In this document: positions 50,186 through 58,631 of the stretch, one piece after another
How positions within the stretch are numbered: the first letter of the stretch is position 1
How the letters are laid out: each line of letters begins with the position of its first letter
Assembly: GCF_028282165.1 (NCBI RefSeq)
Contig: NZ_JANQIM010000025.1
Location: 1-64,000 of the forward strand
Reading direction: 5' to 3'
Source: Winogradskyella sp.
Lineage (GTDB): Bacteria > Bacteroidota > Bacteroidia > Flavobacteriales > Flavobacteriaceae
DNA length: 64,000 nucleotides
Notes under the pieces: model-generated
What the model was told of the DNA's origin: nothing
Database searches by the model: none
What the model saw: only the letters and a program-made list of their open reading frames with translations
Program-made: the position numbers and the translations under genes

Positions 50186-51823
50186 ATGGAAACATTATTA
50201 AAAGAACCAATTATGAAAACTAGAGACCTCACTAAGTATGGCATAATAGATTCTAAAGTTCATTGGAATTTATCGCCAGAAGAATTACAAGCCATTACCG
50301 TAGAAAAGGGAATGGGGAAAGAGACTGCAAATGGTACATTGGCCATTAATACTGGGAAATTTACTGGACGTTCACCTCAAGATCGATTCTTAGTTAAAGA
50401 TGATTATACAACAGATAGAGTTTGGTGGGGAAAAACAAATAAAGGCATATCTCCTGAAAATTTTGATTATTTACAGTCTGAAATAGAAAAATACCTCAGT
50501 GGTAAAGAGATTTTTGCTAGAGATGGTTTTGTATGCTCCGACCCTAAATATAGAATGGGTGTAAGAACTATAACTGAATACCCTTGGTCTAATATGTTTA
50601 TTTATAATATGTTCTTAAGACCAACAGCCGAAGAATTAGAGAACTTTGAAGAAGAGTGGTTGGTACTTTGTGCACCTGGTTACGAATGCCCAGAACCAGC
50701 TAAACGTGGACTTAGACAAGGTAACTTCTCCATACTTAATTTTACTAAGAAGATAGCACTTGTAGGTGGTTCTGCCTATACAGGCGAAATGAAAAAAGGT
50801 ATTTTCTCTGCCCTTAACATGATTTTACCTGTTGATAAAAACGTATTACCAATGCACTGTTCAGCTAATGTTGGCGAAGATGGCGAAACTGCTATTTTCT
50901 TTGGTTTATCAGGAACTGGTAAAACTACTTTATCTGCCGATCCAGACCGTAAACTTATTGGTGATGATGAGCATGGTTGGACAGCTGAAAATAGAATCTT
51001 TAATTTTGAAGGTGGATGTTATGCGAAATGTATAGACCTTACAGAAGAAAAAGAACCAGACATTTATAGAGCTATAAAGCCGGGTGCTATTCTTGAAAAT
51101 GTGATCTTTAAGGACAATAATGAGGTAGATTATTTTGATAGCACCATTACACAGAATACTCGGGTAAGTTATCCATTATATCATATAGATAATATACAAA
51201 CACCATCTTATGCCGATAACCCTAAGAATATCTTCTTCTTAACTTGTGACGCATTTGGTGTATTACCTCCAGTATCGAAGTTAACTCCTGGTCAGGCCGC
51301 TTATCACTTTATATCTGGTTACACAGCTAAAGTAGCAGGTACAGAAGCAGGAATTACAGAGCCGGTACCATCTTTCTCAGCATGTTTCGGTGAACCATTT
51401 ATGCCATTACACCCAACAAAATATGCTGAAATGTTAAGTGCAAAAATGCAAGAAGCTGGAGTTAACGTTTGGTTAGTAAATACAGGATGGAGCGGTGGCC
51501 CATATGGTGTGGGTTCTCGCATAAAACTTAAATATACAAGAGCTATGATAACAGCCATTCTTAATGGAGACTTAGATAATGTAGATTTTGAACAACATCC
51601 AATATTTGGATTATTTATGCCGAAGTATTGCCCTAATGTTCCAACGGAAATGTTAGACCCAATGAATACTTGGTTACAAAAAGGAGCTTATATAAGTAAA
51701 GCTATACAATTAGCGCATTCTTTCCACTTGAATTTTGAAAAATTTGCGAGTGAAGCTTCAGATCAAATCATAGAAGGCGGTCCATTAATTGATGAACACC
51801 ATCACTTAAACGACCACGTTTAA
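50186..51823 (+). CDS. pckA: phosphoenolpyruvate carboxykinase (ATP)
   Basis: 'FFGLSGTGKTTLSADPDRKLIGDDEHGW', 'NTGRFTGRSPQDRF'-like N-terminus. Confidence 0.96.
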   Translation: METLLKEPIMKTRDLTKYGIIDSKVHWNLSPEELQAITVEKGMGKETANGTLAINTGKFTGRSPQDRFLVKDDYTTDRVWWGKTNKGISPENFDYLQSEIEKYLSGKEIFARDGFVCSDPKYRMGVRTITEYPWSNMFIYNMFLRPTAEELENFEEEWLVLCAPGYECPEPAKRGLRQGNFSILNFTKKIALVGGSAYTGEMKKGIFSALNMILPVDKNVLPMHCSANVGEDGETAIFFGLSGTGKTTLSADPDRKLIGDDEHGWTAENRIFNFEGGCYAKCIDLTEEKEPDIYRAIKPGAILENVIFKDNNEVDYFDSTITQNTRVSYPLYHIDNIQTPSYADNPKNIFFLTCDAFGVLPPVSKLTPGQAAYHFISGYTAKVAGTEAGITEPVPSFSACFGEPFMPLHPTKYAEMLSAKMQEAGVNVWLVNTGWSGGPYGVGSRIKLKYTRAMITAILNGDLDNVDFEQHPIFGLFMPKYCPNVPTEMLDPMNTWLQKGAYISKAIQLAHSFHLNFEKFASEASDQIIEGGPLIDEHHHLNDHV

Positions 51824-51837
51824 TAATTCCATGACTG

Positions 51838-51866
51838 AGAGGAGCTCGAAAAGAGCTCCTCTTTAT
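51838..51866 (+). terminator. terminator downstream of pckA
   Basis: AGAGGAGCTC-GAAAA-GAGCTCCTCTTT. Confidence 0.8.
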
Positions 51867-51878
51867 TAATCACCCACA

Positions 51879-52571
51879 ATGAAACCCCTACTTTTCCCTC
51901 TTTTCTTCTTTCTATTCGCTATTCATTTATTTTCACAAAATCCTTCCGAAAATCACCTTGGTTCTTGGTATACCTACGGAAGCCACCACAGATTAAGTGA
52001 ACGTATAAGTCTTAATCCTTACACAGAATTACGGTTTTATGAACCCTCATCTAATTACAATTTGGCTTTTGTATCACTAAGAGGAAACTATCATTTTAGT
52101 GCAAATCAAACTATAGGTATTGGTTATGCCTATTTAGATATCGACACTGTTTTTGAGTTTGATAATGAACCTAATATACATGAGCATCGTATTTTTGAGC
52201 AATACACCGTTTCGCACAAAGTTTCTAAGTTCAGCGTTCTCCATCGCACACGTTTAGAACATCGATTTTTAGATTTTTCAGACCGAAACGAGCTTCAAAA
52301 CCGCTTCCGTTATCGCTTGAGTGTTAAGTATGAGCTAAGCAAAACGTTTTTTATTCTAGTGTCTGAGGAACCCTTTGTGAATTTTCAAGATCAGGTGTTT
52401 CATGAAAATCGGTTTTATGCCGGGATCGGTATTAACGTATTGAAAAACTCCCGACTTCAAATAGGCTATTTAAAACAGCACATTAGAAAAAACAATTTGA
52501 ACAGAATACAGGTCGGAATCAGTATTAAGACGGATTCCCGAAAACCAAAAACTAAGCTAGCGCAGCTATAG
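51879..52571 (+). CDS. DUF2490-family protein
   Basis: 'LGSWYTYGSHHRLSERISLNPYTELRFYEPSSNYNLAFVSLRGNYHFSANQTIGIGYAY'. Confidence 0.75.
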   Translation: MKPLLFPLFFFLFAIHLFSQNPSENHLGSWYTYGSHHRLSERISLNPYTELRFYEPSSNYNLAFVSLRGNYHFSANQTIGIGYAYLDIDTVFEFDNEPNIHEHRIFEQYTVSHKVSKFSVLHRTRLEHRFLDFSDRNELQNRFRYRLSVKYELSKTFFILVSEEPFVNFQDQVFHENRFYAGIGINVLKNSRLQIGYLKQHIRKNNLNRIQVGISIKTDSRKPKTKLAQL

Positions 52572-53697
52572 CCCGATTGATATCTTTCTTTAAGTCCTTA
52601 AACGCTTCAATACCTACAGAGAATCGTATTAACTGATCACTTATGCCAACGGCTTCACGTTCTTCTTGAGTCAATAATGCATGGGAGGTTAGATGTGGTG
52701 AAATAACCGTACTTTCAATACCTGCTAAGCTCATAGAGGGCTTTATTAATTGTAATGCCTTCTGAAATTCGTAGGCATCCAAATCTTCTGTTAATTCAAA
52801 AGACAACATGGCTCCAAAGCCTTTCATTTGTGATTTGGCCAATTTATGCTCAGGATGCGATTTTAAACCTGGATAATAGACCTTGCTGATCTTTGGGTGC
52901 TTTTGCAACCATTTGGCCAATTTCATAGCATTATTAGTCTGTGCTTTTACTCGTAAGCCTAAGGTCTTCATGCTCCGTTCTAGCATCCAAACGGTCATAT
53001 CGCTAAGACTTCCGCCTAAGTTCTTGCTTACATTCCAGATACGTTCTATATGCTCGTATTTCCCAGCAACTGCTCCAGCGCATATATCACTATGGCCTCC
53101 AAAATACTTCGTCGCCGAATGCATAACCATATCAATGCCAAAATCAATAGGATTCTGGTTAACTGGTGATGCAAATGTATTATCAATGGATGTTAAAATA
53201 CTTTTAGATTTTGCCAGTTTAACCACAGCTTTAATATCTGTAATTGTTAATAATGGATTTGATGGTGTTTCAATATGAATTAATTTTGTGTTTGCTTTAA
53301 TGGCAGCCTCAAAATCCTCAACCTCATAGCCATTGGTAAATGTATACTCAATACCATACTTAGGAAACTCTTCCTTGATGAAGTTAACCGTTCCGCCGTA
53401 TAAGGTATTTTGTACCACCAGATGATCTCCTTTTTGCAAAAAAGCAAAAAACATATGGCTAATGGCCGCCATACCAGAACCAAAAATTAGAGCAGCTTCT
53501 GTGTGCTCTAGTGCTGCTATCTTTTTGGCAAGATGTTCTTGATTTGGTGTATTAAAATACCTCGGATAGCGTTTTACATCAACATCCAAAAACTCATAAG
53601 AAGAGCTTAAGTATATCGGCGAAACTGACCCTTTAAATTGTTCGTCCTTTAACTGACCAACATGTGCACAAATGGTATTTAGTCCTAATCTTTTCAT
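52552..53697 (-). CDS. trans-sulfuration PLP enzyme (cystathionine gamma-synthase/lyase family)
   Basis: 'HSATKYFGGHSDICAGAV', 'ETPSNPLLTITDI'. Confidence 0.9.
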   Translation of the reverse strand: MKRLGLNTICAHVGQLKDEQFKGSVSPIYLSSSYEFLDVDVKRYPRYFNTPNQEHLAKKIAALEHTEAALIFGSGMAAISHMFFAFLQKGDHLVVQNTLYGGTVNFIKEEFPKYGIEYTFTNGYEVEDFEAAIKANTKLIHIETPSNPLLTITDIKAVVKLAKSKSILTSIDNTFASPVNQNPIDFGIDMVMHSATKYFGGHSDICAGAVAGKYEHIERIWNVSKNLGGSLSDMTVWMLERSMKTLGLRVKAQTNNAMKLAKWLQKHPKISKVYYPGLKSHPEHKLAKSQMKGFGAMLSFELTEDLDAYEFQKALQLIKPSMSLAGIESTVISPHLTSHALLTQEEREAVGISDQLIRFSVGIEAFKDLKKDINRAIAALA

Positions 53698-53735
53698 ATC
53701 ATAAAAATAAGAGTTTTAAAATTTTTAAGGAAACC

Positions 53736-54605
53736 TCAATTCTTATTTAAAAAGTACATTACAATAACATGAGGAACAGTTATTGCTGCCAAAAAAGCGA
53801 AGAAGACCGTTATGAAATTTATTTCAAAATAAGTAGTAGCTATATATAACAGTATTAGACCCAATATTGAAATTAACCAATAAACAAATGACGATTTTAT
53901 GTAATGAACAATATTGACTTTATTAGATTCACCATAAAGTGTTTTAATTTGATCCATAAGACTAGGTAAAGAATGCCATACTATAAAATATATAGCGAAA
54001 GCCCACAAAAGTGCTGCAAGCTTAAAAAGTATGGCAAATAACAAAATCAAAAATATTTCCTGAAAGTGATTGGAACTCTCTTTAAAATTCTTATAATTCA
54101 GACTATATAATACTACTGTTGAAGCTATCCCTATTGCCATAAACCATAGAAATTGAACCTCTGTTAAAGAATACCCTATTAAGTCATTGATTATTATAGA
54201 TGTACTTTCGGAATTAAAGTAAAAAAGTAGTCCAAATATTAAACTCCCATAACTCAAGAAAAGTAATTTAGACAGCATATCGTGTCTTTTAATCCGATTA
54301 TGAAAATGTTGCTCCCCAAAATGATAACAACTTATAAATATGAAAAAAAGCAAAGCTAATGTGGGAGAAATCAAAAATGCTGCAATATTGATAACGATCA
54401 ATCCTACATAGAACAAAAGATACTTAAAAGGAAGTCTATTCTGTTTTTTTACAACTTTTATTAATGATATATCGTTTGAGCCATGAATGATTCCAATTGT
54501 CAATATAAAAAAGTATGATAAATACTCCTCATAAGAGGCTTCCAACTGAATGGTCAACCAAAATAAGAAAACCGTAAATATTAAGTTAAAAATTGGGAAT
54601 TTCAT
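53736..54605 (-). CDS. blh: Brp/Blh-family beta-carotene 15,15'-dioxygenase (retinal synthesis)
   Basis: multi-TM protein with 'GIIHGSNDISLIK' and 'YHFGEQHFHN'; adjacent and divergent to the rhodopsin gene. Confidence 0.88.
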   Translation of the reverse strand: MKFPIFNLIFTVFLFWLTIQLEASYEEYLSYFFILTIGIIHGSNDISLIKVVKKQNRLPFKYLLFYVGLIVINIAAFLISPTLALLFFIFISCYHFGEQHFHNRIKRHDMLSKLLFLSYGSLIFGLLFYFNSESTSIIINDLIGYSLTEVQFLWFMAIGIASTVVLYSLNYKNFKESSNHFQEIFLILLFAILFKLAALLWAFAIYFIVWHSLPSLMDQIKTLYGESNKVNIVHYIKSSFVYWLISILGLILLYIATTYFEINFITVFFAFLAAITVPHVIVMYFLNKN

Positions 54606-54710
54606 AATACAAAGGTAGCAATATTACATTTTGTTTAATTTTTTTATGAAAACTTTAAACATTTTTTGTTTAACTATTTTTAAATTTGCTTGAACAAAAA
54701 AATTATTGTT
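54606..54710. promoter_or_regulatory. divergent blh/proteorhodopsin promoter region
   Basis: TAAATTTG (+) and TACCTTTG (-) match the Bacteroidetes TAnnTTTG -7 element; repeated TTTGTTTAA motifs. Confidence 0.65.
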
Positions 54711-55457
54711 ATGAAATTACTAACCATGCTCATCGATGGCACACAGAGAATTGCTACTGATGATTACGTTGGCTTCACATTCTTTGTTGGGTGTATGGCC
54801 ATGATGGCCGCCTCGGCCTTTTTCTTTTTATCAATGAATAGTTTTGATAAAAAATGGAGAACTTCTATCCTAGTATCAGGACTAATTACATTTATTGCCG
54901 CAGTACATTATTGGTATATGAGAGATTATTGGGCTTCGTTTGCCGAATCTCCAACATTCTTTAGGTATGTAGACTGGGTTCTTACCGTACCGTTAATGTG
55001 TGTTGAGTTTTACCTCATTCTCAAGGTTGCTGGCGCTAAGAAATCACTAATGTGGCAGCTGATCTTTTTATCTGTAGTAATGCTCGTTACGGGTTACTTT
55101 GGTGAAGCTGTACATACATCAGCACCTGGACCAGCGATTTGGGGATTCATTTCTGGTGTGGCATACTTTGCCATTGTCTACATCATTTGGTTTGGTGCTG
55201 CAAAGAAGTTGGCAGAACAAGCCGGTGGCGCTGTATTAAAGGCGCACAAAACACTATGTTGGTTTGTGTTGGTTGGATGGGCAATCTATCCTTTAGGTTA
55301 TATGGCGGGAACAGAAGGTTGGTATGATGGTTTAGCTGGATTAGGGCTTAACATGGATGTTATATACAACATAGGTGACGCTGTTAATAAAATAGGTTTC
55401 GGATTAGTTGTCTACAGCTTAGCTGTTGCTTCTACTACTAAAACATCTGAAGCTTAA
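54711..55457 (+). CDS. proteorhodopsin, DTE-type proton pump
   Basis: 'RYVDWVLTVPLMCVEFYLIL' (D..T..E spacing of the proton-pump motif; M at the spectral-tuning position); retinal Lys in 'GDAVNKIGFGL'. Confidence 0.95.
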   Translation: MKLLTMLIDGTQRIATDDYVGFTFFVGCMAMMAASAFFFLSMNSFDKKWRTSILVSGLITFIAAVHYWYMRDYWASFAESPTFFRYVDWVLTVPLMCVEFYLILKVAGAKKSLMWQLIFLSVVMLVTGYFGEAVHTSAPGPAIWGFISGVAYFAIVYIIWFGAAKKLAEQAGGAVLKAHKTLCWFVLVGWAIYPLGYMAGTEGWYDGLAGLGLNMDVIYNIGDAVNKIGFGLVVYSLAVASTTKTSEA

Positions 55458-55475
55458 TCTTAGTTTAATTAGGTC

Positions 55476-55506
55476 AAAAAGCCTTTCCGTGTTGGAAAGG
55501 CTTTTT
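55476..55506. terminator. bidirectional terminator between proteorhodopsin and MATE
   Basis: AAAAAGCCTTTCC-GTGTT-GGAAAGGCTTTTT. Confidence 0.88.
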
Positions 55507-55512
55507 ATTTTG

Positions 55513-56919
55513 TTATACTTTAACTGCCTTCCAAAGTCCTTTTTTGAACCAAACCAAACCTAAGATCGTAATCAATACTTCTGCCAAAGTAATGGCTATA
55601 AAAACACCTAATGGCCCTAAATCCAATGACATAGCCGACAAATAAGCTAGTGGTAACTGAAACAGCCAAAAGCAAATAAAATTTATCCAAGTTGGTGTCC
55701 TAGTATCTCCAGCACCATTAAAGGCATTAATAATTACCATTCCATAGCCATAGAACACATAGCCTGCAGCAATGATTCTAAGACATAACGCACCATTTTT
55801 AACTACTTCTGGCTCTTGGGTAAACCATGAGATAATCTCAGGAGCAAAAATGAGATAAACTACGGAAACAAAGCCCATAAAAATGGCGCTGTACTTACCT
55901 GTTTTCCAAACTGATGCTTCTGCACGATCAGGTTTTTGGGCTCCTAAATTCTGCCCTACTAAAGTAGCCGCTGCATTGCTCATACCCCAAGCTGGCATTA
56001 AAGTAAACATCATTACACGAATAGCAATCGTATAACCTGCTAACACTTCGCTTCCAAACTCACTCATAATGCGCATTAAAAACACCCAGGATGATGTACC
56101 AATTAAGAATTGCCCTATTCCACCTAAGGATACCTTAATGAGATTCAGCATTACCGTAACTCTAAGGACGATATCCCTCAATCCTACCTTTATCTTACTC
56201 CAACCATAAAACAGCACCAGTAACTGAAATATTACTGCTGTACCTCTACCAATGGTCGTCGCTATGGCAGCACCTTTTACGCCATAAGCTGGTATCGGAC
56301 CGAGTCCAAAAATAAAGATTGGATCTAAGATAATATTCAACCCATTGGATAACACCAAAGCCCACATGGCAATTGAGGCGTCCCCTGCACCTCTAAAAAC
56401 GGCATTGATCAAAAATAAGAGCATTATAGTTACATTTCCGCCAAGCAGTACTTGCGTATAGCCATAACCTTCAGCAATTAAATCTGGCTCGCCTCCCATT
56501 AATTGCAATATCTCCTTTGGAAAAAAGATGCCTATTACACTTATAATAGCAGCTACCAAAATACCTAGACCAATCACCTGCACTGTGGCCTGCGAAGCTC
56601 CTTCCCGATCCTGTTCACCGATTCGCCTAGCCACAATAGCTGTAGCTGCCATACTAAGACCTATAGCTACAGCATACACCAAAGTAATTACGGATTCGGT
56701 TAGACCTATAGTTGCAACGGCATTTACACTGACTTGGGATACATAAAATATATCTACAATAGCAAAGATAGATTCCATGAGCATCTCTAAAATCATTGGA
56801 ATAGAAAGCATAAACACTGCTCTCCGAATACTACCTGAAGTAAAATTCTGCTCCTTACCAGAAACTGCGATTCTTAAATATTTAAAAAATTGTTTTATTG
56901 AAATTTTATTGGATTGCAT
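55513..56919 (-). CDS. MATE-family efflux transporter
   Basis: 'GSIRRAVFMLSIPMILEMLMESIFAIVDIFYVSQVSVNAVATIGLTES'; start moved to MQSNKISIK. Confidence 0.92.
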   Translation of the reverse strand: MQSNKISIKQFFKYLRIAVSGKEQNFTSGSIRRAVFMLSIPMILEMLMESIFAIVDIFYVSQVSVNAVATIGLTESVITLVYAVAIGLSMAATAIVARRIGEQDREGASQATVQVIGLGILVAAIISVIGIFFPKEILQLMGGEPDLIAEGYGYTQVLLGGNVTIMLLFLINAVFRGAGDASIAMWALVLSNGLNIILDPIFIFGLGPIPAYGVKGAAIATTIGRGTAVIFQLLVLFYGWSKIKVGLRDIVLRVTVMLNLIKVSLGGIGQFLIGTSSWVFLMRIMSEFGSEVLAGYTIAIRVMMFTLMPAWGMSNAAATLVGQNLGAQKPDRAEASVWKTGKYSAIFMGFVSVVYLIFAPEIISWFTQEPEVVKNGALCLRIIAAGYVFYGYGMVIINAFNGAGDTRTPTWINFICFWLFQLPLAYLSAMSLDLGPLGVFIAITLAEVLITILGLVWFKKGLWKAVKV

Positions 56920-56947
56920 AACATAAGAATAAACTATTGAACCATGG

Positions 56948-56969
56948 CTAAACAAATCATTTTGTTTAA
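56948..56969. promoter_or_regulatory. palindromic operator-like site upstream of MATE
   Basis: TAAACAAA-TCAT-TTTGTTTA, perfect 8-bp arms; same TTTGTTTAA word as in the proteorhodopsin/blh promoter region. Confidence 0.5.
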
Positions 56970-57050
56970 CACTCTTACATCACATGAAGTGGTGACGATT
57001 TTTCCGAAAGTTGAATTAAGCAATCATGACGCAAATATGCACATTATTTT

Positions 57051-57467
57051 TTAATTCTGAAGAAAATATATCAATGATATTAAAAATAATGATGTCCAAA
57101 GCACTGTCCTAGTCCAATTTCTTGTTACTAATTTTTTACAGACATTTTCTACTGGCTTGTTATTGTCTATACTAAAGTGAAGTGGGACAAAAACTCGAAA
57201 CGTCAGTATCCATAGCATTAAAACCAGAAATAAACTAATAATGGTATACCAGTTTCTTATTTGCAATAAGTGAAAAATACTAAGTGCCAGTTGACTAAAC
57301 ATTAGAGGCAATACGATAAAGGTAACACGCTTAGTATAACTTCTATGCCACTTAACTAAATCTGATTTTGAATAATAACCAAAACTTGGATAAATGACCA
57401 GCTGAACAGCCCAGATTAATATTACAAATCCAAAATCTATGAGCAATCTCAATATTTCGACCGTCAT
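57051..57467 (-). CDS. hypothetical membrane protein
   Basis: 138 aa, four hydrophobic segments. Confidence 0.6.
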   Translation of the reverse strand: MTVEILRLLIDFGFVILIWAVQLVIYPSFGYYSKSDLVKWHRSYTKRVTFIVLPLMFSQLALSIFHLLQIRNWYTIISLFLVLMLWILTFRVFVPLHFSIDNNKPVENVCKKLVTRNWTRTVLWTSLFLISLIYFLQN

Positions 57468-57469
57468 TT

Positions 57470-57853
57470 TTAATTTACTTTTCTAACCATCCAAGCCCAA
57501 TACATAAGGATTGGATGTACAATTAATAGTCTAAGCCAAGCTATCCAAGGCGCAACGCAAAAAGCACTCTCTACACATGACCCCTTTAAGATAAAATCGA
57601 CATGCGATGGTATAAACAGAATTAGCAAGATAATGATTCCTTTCGCAGCTAATAACCTTGTTTTGGGAAAAACAATACCTAAGCCTAGGAGAATTTCAAA
57701 AGTACCACTAGCATAGTTAATAAAGGAATGAAATGGTAGATAATCAGGAATTAAATCTGAATAAAACTCTGGATTAATAAAATGATAGCTTCCTGCAAAA
57801 AGATAGAATCCTACTAATATATTGCGTAAAATTTTAATCACGATAGTTTCCAT
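57470..57853 (-). CDS. DoxX-like membrane protein
   Basis: 'LRNILVGFYLFAGSYHFINPEFYSDLIPDYLPFH...GTFEILLGLGIVFPKTR'. Confidence 0.75.
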   Translation of the reverse strand: METIVIKILRNILVGFYLFAGSYHFINPEFYSDLIPDYLPFHSFINYASGTFEILLGLGIVFPKTRLLAAKGIIILLILFIPSHVDFILKGSCVESAFCVAPWIAWLRLLIVHPILMYWAWMVRKVN

Positions 57854-58221
57854 TTATGATCTACATGCACTTTTCTCAGAATTAGAAAAAATGGAATCCA
57901 CCAAATAAAATCATTGGTAATTAAGGTATAAATGAATTCTAAGGGCACATCACCATTTAGGTAATTAAAAACAAAGCCTAAAGGACCAAAAACTTTACCC
58001 AAAAAGCCAACCGCTACAATTGGCCAATGTTTCATTGGGTTATAAGACGCCCACCAATAGCCTAAACCATAAACACCAATGACCATGCCCATACCCTGCC
58101 AAACCATTGGATGGTTTAGAGGTGCCATTCCGACAAGTTCAAAAAAATGATTAGGAAAAAGAACTACCCAAGCCCCCCAAATAACATTGTAGATTGCTGC
58201 AAGACGAAGCGTTAAGCGCAT
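57838..58221 (-). CDS. small membrane protein
   Basis: 127 aa, multi-TM; overlaps the DoxX-like gene by 16 nt. Confidence 0.65.
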   Translation of the reverse strand: MRLTLRLAAIYNVIWGAWVVLFPNHFFELVGMAPLNHPMVWQGMGMVIGVYGLGYWWASYNPMKHWPIVAVGFLGKVFGPLGFVFNYLNGDVPLEFIYTLITNDFIWWIPFFLILRKVHVDHKWKLS

Positions 58222-58270
58222 TTTTCTTTTTTATGCAAAGATAAGGAACAAAAAAAGAGTACGATGAATC

Positions 58271-58381
58271 TTAGTCGTTTTTACCAGCCTTGTTATACGC
58301 ACGGATCATAAGAATTGCCCATAAGGCTACAAGTGCTATAACTATAATGGAGAACCATAATACAATATCATTTGCTACCAT
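58271..58381 (-). CDS. 36-aa single-TM protein missing from the ORF track
   Basis: MVANDIVLWFSIIVIALVALWAILMIRAYNKAGKND*; overlaps the upstream 62-aa ORF by 14 nt. Confidence 0.55.
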   Translation of the reverse strand: MVANDIVLWFSIIVIALVALWAILMIRAYNKAGKND

Positions 58382-58556
58382 GATCTACAAGTTTTAAGTA
58401 GATCATGACTCCTAGTAATGTTGGTGCCCAAAGGCCCACAAATATACCATGCATCTGATCTCCGGTTAGAAATAAATATTCTGCGACAATAATTATAACT
58501 GCACACAAGATCAACATGAACAAATTTGCAGTTCCTAATTTTTTGAAGTAATCCAT
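58368..58556 (-). CDS. 62-aa membrane protein
   Basis: two TM segments; MDYFKKLGTANLFMLILCAVIIIVAEYLFLTGDQMHG... Confidence 0.6.
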   Translation of the reverse strand: MDYFKKLGTANLFMLILCAVIIIVAEYLFLTGDQMHGIFVGLWAPTLLGVMIYLKLVDHGSK

Positions 58557-58631
58557 CTTTGAGGGTTAGTTTAAACCCTCAATTTAAAAAAAAATTACAA
58601 TGTGTTAAAAAAATCCTAATGAAATAATTAA

